Positions 55,124 to 64,000 of a DNA stretch of 64,000 nt are shown piece by piece. Position numbers and translations under genes: made by a program. Numbering within the stretch: position 1 is the stretch's first letter; every line of letters begins with the position of its first letter. The stretch comes from Brachypterus glaber (lineage: Eukaryota > Arthropoda > Insecta > Coleoptera > Kateretidae): the NCBI GenBank assembly GCA_958510825.1, contig OY294044.1, positions 68,304,357 to 68,368,356 of the forward strand, given 5' to 3'. A model generated the notes under the pieces. That model saw only the letters and a program-made list of their open reading frames with translations. It was not told where the DNA came from and did no database searches.

Positions 55124-55660
55124 ACATTTTAAGACCAAAACAAAAATAATCGTCAGGGTGCTGTTTGAGAAATTTATTTTTTATTTGTTTTTTTATTTTT
55201 TCAGTGTATGTTTGATTTGTATTATCGAAAGCGTTTATTTTTCTGTGCAAATTTGCAGAATATTTTTATTTTCATTTGTTTTTAAGATAATATTATATAA
55301 ACCCTTAATTGAAAAATGTTATTAAGTCTGTCAAATTTAAAAACAAATGAAAATCGATTTTCTTAAAAAACACCCTAACGATTATTTTAGTAATTTAAGA
55401 CCAAAACGAAAACAATCGTTAGGGTGCTATTTGAGAAAATCAGTTTTCATTAGTTTTTATTTTTTTTTTTAGTGTATGTTTAGTTTTTATTACGGATATC
55501 AAATGCGCTTATTTTTCTAAGTAATTTTGCAGAATAACATTTTTTATTTTCAATTTGTTTTAAAGATAATATTATTTAAAATCTTAATTGAAAAATATCA
55601 TTAAGTTTGTCAAATTAAAAATCGATTTTCTTAAAAAGCAACGATTATTTTAGTTTTGGT
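55124..55660. repeat. About 265-bp tandem duplication related to the 22905 foldback
   Basis: TTAAGACCAAAAC with AATCGTNAGGGTGCT begins at about 55127 and 55396. Each unit carries AGTGTATGTTTNATTTNTATTA, GAATATTNTTATTTTC and AATCGATTTTCTTAAAAAN. The middle words match an arm of 22905-23655. Confidence 0.65.
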
Positions 55661-56046
55661 CTAAAAATACTCTGGGGATGCCCTAGAACATTATCTGAAA
55701 AAATATCAGAGGTGACGGCATTTTGATTTAAATTCACAATCCTATTTTTTACGTTTTATGTTTTTTGACTGGTAAATCCAGACAATTTCGTCTAATCCGG
55801 GGATTAAAATGTTCCAACCCTAAATTTAGCCGAAGGGACAATATTATAATTGTAAATACATGCATATTAAAAGGAGTTACGGTGTAAACCCGCATAGTAT
55901 ATTATAGCATTTTATCCACTATAATTTTGTTTTAAACTCCGTACGATTAACCGAAAGAGTTTTACGGGTGGAAATATGCGTACTCTTATTAAAATCGACC
56001 CAAAATTCAAAAAAATCGGTTTTTACAAATCATAAAATATCAATAA
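55661..56046. other. No gene recognised
   Basis: AT-rich spacer without supported structure. Confidence 0.35.
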
Positions 56047-56210
56047 AGGGAACGTTCAAGTATTACGTAACGCAAATTTTGATCATTTTAGACCCCCACA
56101 CCCCCCTGTAACGCTACTTTCATATACCATAATCCCATAATCATGTGCGTACTTCAAAATGACCCCCAGCCCCCCCCAGGAGCGTTACGTAAAACTTGAA
56201 CGTTCCCAAA
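56047..56210. mobile_element. 164-bp MITE with GGGAACGTTCAAG ends
   Basis: GGGAACGTTCAAGTATTACG and the inverse of the right end, GGGAACGTTCAAGTTTTACG, are perfect over 14 bp and continue through TAACGC. The interior is C-rich (CACCCCCCTGTAACGC). Confidence 0.9.
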
Positions 56211-56268
56211 TGCGAAAGATAGATCTGTGTCCATCTGTTTGAGTATATGCAAACCTTATAATTTTTAA

Positions 56269-56761
56269 CCCTTTCGCTCCTGTAGGGACATATATGTCCC
56301 AGCAGATGTTTAAAAAATTCTGTAGCCAAAAAGAACATTTAAAAAGCACAGAGCAGGGTCATTTTAGTATTTTATAGTCCTAACTTGATATCAAGTGATT
56401 AACTATAAGTTACTAATAGGATATATTTGTGCAGCTCTAAAACAATATATGTGACCCTGCACAAAGAAACCCAGTTAGTATGTCAAATTAACGTATTTCA
56501 TTTTTTGTCGGATTCTTATGTAGAAAAGTTATTTACATAAGAATCAGAAGTTTTATTTTTTTTTTCATTTGACACACCAACTGGGTTTGTTTTTGCAGGG
56601 TCACATAATATTTTATATTGGGATAAACATATCCCACTTATTTTTTGTAAAAGAACATTAAAAAAAAATTCCACTTGTTTCGTACTTTTGATAGCATTTC
56701 ATTTTATATACACAAAAAGAAGTTTCCGAAATTCAAAGAAAACAAATCCGGAGCGAAAGAG
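56269..56761. mobile_element. piggyBac-type MITE (TTAA-flanked)
   Basis: TTAA lies at both ends (56265-56268, 56762-56765). The termini CCCTTTCGCTCC and the inverse CTCTTTCGCTCC match at 11 of 12. A perfect palindrome, GGGACATATATGTCCC, lies at 56285-56300, and TGGGATA/TATCCCA lies near the right end (about 56618-56635). No coding sequence. Confidence 0.8.
56450..56605. mobile_element. 156-bp MITE nested in the TTAA element
   Basis: TGTGACCCTGCACAAAGAAA at the left and TTTTTGCAGGGTCACA at the right lie between TA dinucleotides. The arms extend through ACCCAGTT/AACTGGGT and TCTTATGTAGA/TACATAAGA. Confidence 0.85.
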
Positions 56762-56765
56762 TTAA

Positions 56766-58790
56766 ACAGAACGACCGATTAAAAAAAATCTTTTAGTAAA
56801 CTATTCAGTATCTTTGTAGTTTACGTCACGTCAAATGTGTTATGGGACAAGCCTTTCCCGGCAAGGGGAAAAAACCATTATTTTCGGCGATAACTTGTTA
56901 TAGAACAACATTTATGCAACCAGTGGCAGATTTCAAAAATTTGGCGTCCAAAACACTCTTTTAGCTATAGATTTATGACACCCAGAGTAGTCGCCTTAAA
57001 AAGAACACACAATTTCGTATACCTATATTTTGCGCTTAAAATAAATAGTATATTAGAAGTAGTAGTAGTAGTAATAGTTTTTAGTGCACGAGAGTGCACT
57101 TTGTGCAAGAATAACACGACAGAATCATTTTATTAACAGTTTTAACAATTATTGAAAATAATTTAACGTTAGTTATCACCAATTCTCTTATGGTTGAACA
57201 TTAATGATAAAGTTGCAGTTTTCATTTGCATTTGCCATTTCTATTATTCCTTCAGGTATCCTTCATCTTCTTCTTTAAGGTTCATAATTTTCTTTTATAA
57301 AAACTTTACAATTAAAATTGACAACACAATTGACACGAACAAACAAGCTTAGGACGCTATCATATTGATCGGTCGCCATGGAAACAACTTGTTTTTATGA
57401 AATTATGCGTGCGGAAAAGACCTTCTTTCCACACGCATATGCGTGGGGAAAGAGACATCTTACACCACGCTCGTTGAAAAAATATATTTACCACCGTTGT
57501 AAAAACGCGGTGCCTTTTTTGATGGAGCTCAAAGAAATTACTTTTTGTGTCTAGAGTAAATTCACCACTAGTTAAAAACGATGTTAAAACGCAATTTTAA
57601 TCTCCTGCAAAACAGTATATTCTGTAACAAATTTGGAATAACGCATAGTGGTAATTTTGACACAAGAGTCACAGGCGAGGATGACGATTCGACCAGTGTA
57701 GAATAATTAAACCAAACATGCTTTAGACTATACTTTTTCTTCGACTAAAAAAATTCTTAATAATGTTATTTCTTTTTTATTTCATACTTAAGGTAAGTGA
57801 CATGCTATAAATGTCAGTATCATTTTGATAGCTTAAATTCATTATATATAATTATTATAAATTATTATAAATTATATATAACTTACTTATTAATAAGCAT
57901 CGCCACATATGCCTATTCTATCACGAGAGCGAGCATCTAATATTCTCGCACAGTATGCCAGAACTATTAATTATGTAATAGAAAATCATTTAAGAATTAT
58001 GCTTATTTAAATCAGTCTCCGACGTCGGAGACAAACGTATTTAAACATTTTTGTGCTATTATTAGTTTCCAAGATATGGCCATTTGGAATGGTAACTATT
58101 TCAGCTTCAAATACCTACTATTATCCTTGTCTGAAATAGACTGCAGTGACTCTTTTTCGAAAGTGTGCTAAAAGGCGAGGATCATACCAATTCGGCTGCG
58201 GTTCGCGTAACTCTGTCTGAGGGGAATCCTTTATATAAAAGCAGCATAATATATTTTGGCTATTAGTCACTACGTTTTATTTCACACAATGTATAAAAAG
58301 TATGATTTAATTTTGGCAAACTTTTTACAGTGTAAGCAGGTCATGCAAAGAAAAACGTTTCTGCCCGAGATAAACTAATTTATCACTTTAAATTGACTTC
58401 AGGTAGAATTTATTGAGTTTATTTTATATTTAATTGTTGCATCTTGTAAAATAAAATAATACAGCGTGTTGCTGTGTTAATGAAGATTTATGGGAATTGG
58501 ACAATTAAAGCAAGATCTCATATGATCGCTGAAAATAAATAACGCTGCTAATTTTGCTTTCCCGATGTTTTAATAGAGCTAGACAAGGACAAGTTTATTA
58601 AAAAAATATTTTTCTAATTTTTATTTCTATTAAAAACTAATAGAAAAACCTAACTGCTGAACGGCGACGCTATATGTTTTTTTTTTCTAGCTGAGAAAAG
58701 TGATTAAAAAACAAAATTTTAGAAGGCTAAGAACTTTAATTTAGGACCAATATTTCCAATTTTACTCTTCCTCTGATCTTTAAAGTACAA
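56766..58790. other. Noncoding; several short palindromes
   Basis: (AGT)n-like run at 57056-57075. Near-palindrome CTTTCCACACGCAT/ATGCGTGGGGAAAG at 57425-57452. Perfect 18-bp palindrome GTCTCCGACGTCGGAGAC at 58015-58032. AATTATTATAAATTATTATA repeats lie near 57850. No gene is supported. Confidence 0.5.
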
Positions 58791-58794
58791 CTCT

Positions 58795-59022
58795 ACCCTC
58801 CTTAGTTAAAACGTCCTAACTACCATTGCTATTTTCCCTAAATTTTTCGAATAAATGGCCAAATTCTCTGACTTCCAGGTTTGAATTTCAACTTTTGACT
58901 AACTTCCCTGACTGGTGGAAACCCTGGAGAATAGATAAATATGGCAAAGAACAACCGTTATATGCATATAAGCCGAAAATGACAAAAATGTTATTTAGGA
59001 CGTTTTAACTAAGGAGGGCAGA
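58795..59022. mobile_element. MITE with CCCTCCTTAGTTAAAACGTC ends
   Basis: CTCCTTAGTTAAAACGTCCT with AA at the left and TTAGGACGTTTTAACTAAGG with AG at the right are perfect inverted repeats of 22 bp. A plus-strand frame inside (58826-59008) is short and reads through the right terminus. Confidence 0.85.
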
Positions 59023-61290
59023 ACTACTATTAAAGAGACATTCTGCTCGTGCAATTTAATATTTTTTCTACTTGGTTTCTACTATAATTTTAGTATAATG
59101 AAGCCATTTTTAAGTATTTTTAAAGGCGATATAGTATTATTGATAATAATAATTTATTGCAAGCACATATTTTCATATGCATCTAAAACGGTATATCAAA
59201 ACTTTTAATGACAACTAAACATCCTCATAAAACTAACATACAATCTGTGGTACATAAATATTTATTATAATTATTATTTACCACAATAATTATTACATAC
59301 GAAAGAGCATAAATAATAATTAAATGCCATTAAAAAATTTAGAATCAATTAAGTATTTTTTTCTAAAATGCAGACTCTACTTTGTATTGTTTAAAATTAA
59401 TCCAGTCGTCATGACGCGTCAGGTCAATAAAAGCGGCTTTACCTGGATATAATTGAGGGAGTTTTGATTTTGGGTTTATTGGGTAGGGTTTAGGACCAAT
59501 TTTGAGACCTTGAACTCGATTTGGAAGTGCCATTTTTTGACGTATTTTTTACAAAAAGCGGATTTTTCAAAATTTCTCAAGATCGGTGCATCCTAGGACA
59601 AAAAACGTTTTATATGAAAATAAAGAGGACCAAATTTCCAACATTTTTTGTCGTATGTATTTTTTTATACGACTTATAACTAATTCACGGCACCGCCTTA
59701 AACGTTACACTATAGGTTTTTAGCATTTTATTTTCTTTTTTCAAAAAACCAAAAATTTCCCCTATAAGTCCCTATAAGTCATGTCTCTTAGAACATTTTG
59801 GGTGAAATTAAAAATCAATCTAGATAGCGTTTTCTTTTAAATTTTTGTAAAATTACAAATTTTAAAATAAATCACCCATTTGTGTCCCATTATCTCGAGA
59901 TTTAGTACACCGATTTTCGATTGAAAATCACCATTGGATTAAGCATGAAAAAACCTTGACGTGAACAACAAAAGTCCTATTTTCTTAGATCCTTAACAAT
60001 GCCGGCATAGATTTTTCGAATTTATACGTTCAAAACGTAAAAATTCGTAAAATCGTGAGTTAAATTTTTTCCTGCAAAATAATGGACCGATAACTTTTTT
60101 TTTGAGTTAGCTATATCTAAAAGATAATAATTTCTGTTTAAAATTATTAACATAACGCCCGTCGAAATAAACTAATTTGACGGGCGACCCAATAGCCACC
60201 GCTAATTTAAACCCCAAATTAGTATTTAATTTTTCGCACTCAATGCGACTCTATATTTGAATGTGTATTTGCTTAGATCGACACTTCTCTGTTAACCCCT
60301 GCTGAGAGTTTGATAAGGGGCGTGGGTCCTAGGGGCATTTCGCATTAGAAAGGGTGGCATGGCTTACTAGATGACGGCTCAATTACAGTGCAAGTGCCTC
60401 GTGTATATATGAATAACCTCTACCAGTCATTAGAATGCTTTAATGAGTTCTAGATTGGTTTTAGCAACTTCAACCCAATACGAGGGGTTTTGGAGTGCGT
60501 ATTTTTTAATTGCGCTCCCTTTCTCGAAATGAAACTGCGTTAATAAGTTTATTTAAAATTGTAAAAAAAGTTAAGGTGCACTTTTTTAAGTCTTTTTGAA
60601 ATCACTAGAAGTTCTATTAGAACACTCAGAGAAAAATCGTTGTAAAATCAAACAAAAGTCATATGATTTAAAAGAAAACCAATATGTTTTTGCTCCGACA
60701 GTGTTTTTTGTTAATTCAAAAAGATATTATTTAATTTTATAAGTCATTGTAAAATTAAAAATATTCATTGTAATTTAATTAAAAAAATCTTGCTGTTAAG
60801 AACACTTAAATAATTCTTGTTCTTTTTATATAAAATAATCATTTTTTGATTATTTTATATAAAAAGAACAAGAAATATTATAATTAATTCATTGTAATTT
60901 AAAAAATTTTTCCTTTTAAATAATTTAAACTTGTAGATGATTTTTTAATACAATAACTGGTTATTTTAAAAAGAATTATTTTGATATATTGATATTTTTT
61001 AACAATAAGGGAAATATTATAATTTTATTAAGAAAACATTAAAATAAGAAAGTAAGGGACAATACTTTTACTTTAAAGTGAAAAACGGTTTGGTGTAAAA
61101 ATTATTTTTTTAAATTAATATCGTTCGTAACTAAAAAAAGTTTTTACTTTTAACATTTTAAAAGGCAATTTTTTTAAATTAAAATAATTTCTTATTGATT
61201 TTACAAGATGGGATATTTCTGAGTGAATATTTACGAAACCTGATGAATTAATAATAAAGCAAAGAAAAAAAAACAGAATTTGTATTTATT
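59023..61290. other. AT-rich noncoding stretch
   Basis: Contains CGTCATGACGCGTC (59407), also present at 34477, and a perfect 28-bp-arm hairpin (60814-60874). Around 60200-60540 is less AT-rich but shows no frame or RNA motif that I can support. Confidence 0.4.
60814..60874. repeat. Perfect hairpin, 28-bp arms and 5-base loop
   Basis: The arms 60814-60841 (TTCTTGTTCTTTTTATATAA...) and 60847-60874 are exact reverse complements around TTTTT. Confidence 0.9.
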
Positions 61291-61708
61291 AGGGGCTGTC
61301 CATATATTACGTAACGCGCCTAGGGGGGGGGTCAGAGAAATTGTTACAGTTTGTGACAGGGGAAGGGGGGGTCTAGGTAAACGTTACGTAACGGAATTTA
61401 ATAAATTTAATGTTTATTTCCTAAGCTTGGCAGATGTATTTTTATTTCAACATAAATTACTATTTAGTGGCCCATAATTCCCTTTTTCACACAAAAATTG
61501 ACGAAACTATGCATGTTTAAATAATATTGTAATCAGTAAAAAAAACTGTTAACATTGATATTAAAAAAAAAATCTTACGGCCCTGTTCTTGCGTGATCTT
61601 GCCGATGAATCATCGGGGATGATACATATTCGCGCGAAATGTGTACTCACAGAACACCAATGTGTGTACTATTTTATGTACCTGTGCATAAACAATATAC
61701 GTGTTATA

Positions 61709-62303
61709 CAGTGCGGTCCAAAAGTCACCCCCCCCCCCTCTTAACTTTTGAACGAGTTGAGATATCAATTTCAAATTTAGAACTCTTAAATAAGACAACT
61801 TAAACTATCTTTAAGCATATATTTGATACTTTTATCTCTTAAAATGTGGGCAGGGGGGCATGGGGCGAAATTTTTTTAAATGGATACATAATTTTAAAGC
61901 CTTTAAAATTCTCTATATAACCATATATTTTTAAATTTTTTAAACATGTTTTTTAAGGTTTTGATTTTTCAGTTTTTTGTGCTAAAAAAATAAAATTTTA
62001 AGTTTTTTTTTGTTAATTTTTATTTATGTCCCTATTTTAAACCCAAAAAAATGTTTAAAAAAAATAAAAAATATACTAAATGGAGAATTTTATAAGCTTT
62101 AAAATGATGTATCACACGACCCACCTTTCTATTTAAAAAAATGTCGCCCCATGCCCCCCTGCCCACATTTTAAGAGCTAAAAGTATCAAATATATGCTTA
62201 AAGATAGTTTAAGTTGTCTTATTTAAGAGTTCTACATTTGAAGTCGATATCTAAACTCGTTTAAAAGTTAAGAGGGGGGGGGGCTGACTTTTGGACCGCT
62301 CTG
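61709..62303. mobile_element. Foldback of the CAGTGCGGTCC family, complete
   Basis: TA flanks CAGTGCGGTCCAAAAGTCA and the inverted TGACTTTTGGACCGCTCTG. The arms of about 280 bp are nearly complete inverted copies (AAAATGTGGGCAGGGGGGCA and its inverse). 595 bp, nested in 61293-62970. A half copy is at 30703. Confidence 0.85.
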
Positions 62304-62428
62304 TATGTGACACTCAGTGTAAAAAGAGGTACCTAGTATTTTTTTCCCTGAGTGATATTGATTATGAATATTTTTTTCAAGTTTGAGTGATTTTTTCGTG
62401 TAAATTTTTTAAAGGTTGTTATACTATA

Positions 62429-62805
62429 TCGTCGGCTTACAAGTATAAGGCACTAAGTCACTTTTTTGCAAAAATGGGATTTTTAGGGTACTGTAATTAA
62501 TTTTTGATGATCTATGTACAGGTAAACCGAACTAACTTCTAGGTGGACTGCCAAGAGAGTTACCCACTATACAAAACGCACCAGTTTGATTTTGAATAAA
62601 ATTTTATCTGGCAATAGGCACTAGTGCGTTTTACTTGTAGATTATTTCAAATGTTTCTGCACTAAGCGACTGAGTGTTTGTTTGGCCAAACGTGCATTTT
62701 TGTAACAATTATTACAAAAATTTAAAAACAACAGTGAAAGTGAAATTTGTCAATATCTTAAAACCATGTTTTTGGACTTAGTGCTCTTTACTTGTAAGCC
62801 GACGA
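62429..62805. mobile_element. MITE with TCGTCGGCTTACAAGTA ends
   Basis: TA|TCGTCGGCTTACAAGTATAA at the left and TTACTTGTAAGCCGACGA|TA at the right, with GCACTAAGTC following in both arms. 377 bp, nested in 61293-62970. Confidence 0.85.
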
Positions 62806-62974
62806 TATTTTAGATTTATGTTTGTTTTGTTTGCGAAACAAAATTTTTATATTGTTACGCGTTACACAGGGGGGGGGGGGGTGTTGGTAAATGTGACAGT
62901 TTGTTACACAGGGGAGGGGGGGGGGGTCAATTTTTTTGAAAAATTGCGTTACGTAATATATGGACAGCCCGTTA

Positions 62975-63246
62975 GTTAAGGTTTTTAACTATCAAAAATC
63001 CGATTTCGTCTTTTCAGAAGTGGAGAGTTCATATTGTTTCAGATCAAAATTTTAAACATGTACTGTGGTTTTTGGAGAATGCTTTAAATGAAAGCGATTT
63101 TTTTTACCTCCTTAGAACAGGAACAAATCATTATCAAATTAAAAAGATATTGATCCTTACTCATATTGGAGTTGACTTAAATAAGCCAATTATAAATTTT
63201 TGGAGGGATAACATTTTTTAATTTGGTTTATTTTATTTTTGACACG
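62975..63246. other. No gene recognised
   Basis: AT-rich spacer. Confidence 0.35.
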
Positions 63247-63560
63247 GTCCACAAAAAGCTAAAAAAATGAATTAAGTACTCTTAACCAGACTATATTTAT
63301 CTTATGTATTTTTGGACGCTGAAAAAGAATTTGACAGTAAAAGAGCTCAGCTGACCCCCAAATGTTTCCAAAAAACTGCAAAAAAGCATATTGGACTATA
63401 TCGATATCTTTCTCTAGCACCTAAACTATTGAATTTTGGAGTTGTGCCCGTTGACCCTTTTTATCAGAATGTCAAAAACTATATCAAATCGATCGAGATC
63501 ATTGTCCAATTCGTCTTCAGTGCCCAAAAAAATTTTATCTGTTTTTTTTTTGTGTGCCTG
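63247..63560. mobile_element. Diverged member of the GGCCCACAAAA foldback family
   Basis: GGTCCACAAAAAGC at the left and TTTTTTTTTTGTGTGCCTGTG at the right match the family ends at 11006-11581. TTATGTATTTTTGGACGCTGAAAA matches its inner arm. The right arm is poorly preserved. Confidence 0.5.
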
Positions 63561-64000
63561 TGTAATTATTAGGATAAAATGTCATTTATGGCTCTCGTTT
63601 GCCCCGAAAAAAATTTTAACCTTAAATTTTCAGTTTAGTTTTTCTTATTTTCAGAATTTCTGTTTAGAAACCTCAAATTACAGTAGTTTACGTTAAATAA
63701 CTGATAAAGTGGCAAATTTTCAAACTGCAAGCTTGCAACTGTTACAATTATAAATTACCCGTAATGAATTAAATCTGCCACGTGTTCTTGTGCACTAAAC
63801 AGTGTGCAGTCAACTTTATAATTGACTCAATCTGTTCCGAAAACTAAGAACTTTACCACTGGCGCGCCGACAGTAACAATAAGTGCAACGGTTTCATAAA
63901 TGAGTTTTTGGATTCAGAATTACTTTTTACTACCATGGTGCCAAACAACCCGACTACGACAAAATGCATGTGCTCCATATTCATATATGCCCGATAGACA
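63561..64000. other. No gene recognised
   Basis: AT-rich. CAAACTGCAAGCTTGCAACTG near 63721 contains a short inverted repeat. The window ends here. Confidence 0.35.

Larger units (their letters stand above)
61293..62970. mobile_element. TIR element with GGGCTGTCCATATATTACGT ends
   Basis: The left and right termini match as inverted repeats over 25 bp (GGGCTGTCCATATATTACGT then AACGC). Subterminal G runs with GTTACAGTTTGTGACAGGGG (left) and GTGACAGTTTGTTACACAGG (right) follow. TTA lies one base outside each end, a possible 3-bp duplication. Two other MITEs are nested inside, and no transposase is seen. Confidence 0.8.

Overview
The window looks like non-genic, transposon-filled DNA from an insect nuclear genome. 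It is AT-rich with long A and T runs and carries a BEL/Pao retrotransposon, Tc1-like and piggyBac-like elements, a LINE tail, a tRNA-derived SINE and many foldback MITEs. A beetle or another insect with a repeat-rich genome is my guess. I found no convincing host protein gene on either strand, and all recognisable coding sequence belongs to mobile elements.

Layout. 411-8590 is a young, almost complete BEL/Pao LTR retrotransposon on the minus strand: two 634-bp LTRs with four mismatches, a 5-bp target duplication, gag-protease and RT-RNase H-integrase. The two coding parts share one frame and are separated by a single TAA. 8596-20600 holds twin foldback MITEs (11006-11581), two Helentron-like non-autonomous elements (12100-12582, 13032-13545), a LINE 3' end with an (ATCT)n tail (about 16752-17220), tandem duplications and a hAT-like MITE. 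20651-22235 is a piggyBac-like element (TTAA ends) keeping only a frameshifted C-terminal cysteine-rich remnant. 22905-23655 is a foldback. 25057-27619 is a Tc1-like element with about 700-bp terminal inverted repeats and a truncated transposase.

32467-32889 is the most unusual locus. A 354-bp unit is present in about 1.2 tandem copies between 11-bp direct repeats, and it contains a sequence that folds as a complete type I hammerhead ribozyme (32739-32811). This is the architecture of animal retrozymes or Penelope-like fragments. Next come foldbacks, a tRNA-SINE (36612-36900), a 2.5-kb TIR element studded with six GTAACGNGAGTTAC-type sites (38948-41500), a nested foldback complex (41786-42985), a recent A-B-A-B-A amplification (45961-48507), minisatellites (50200-51294), another Helentron-like copy (54461-54977), a second TTAA element (56269-56761) and a nested TIR element (61293-62970).

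The elements interact by nesting. Several insertions sit in sequence that is also present uninterrupted nearby, which gives natural empty sites and exact insertion boundaries. All family names come from reading motifs by eye; no search or folding program was run.
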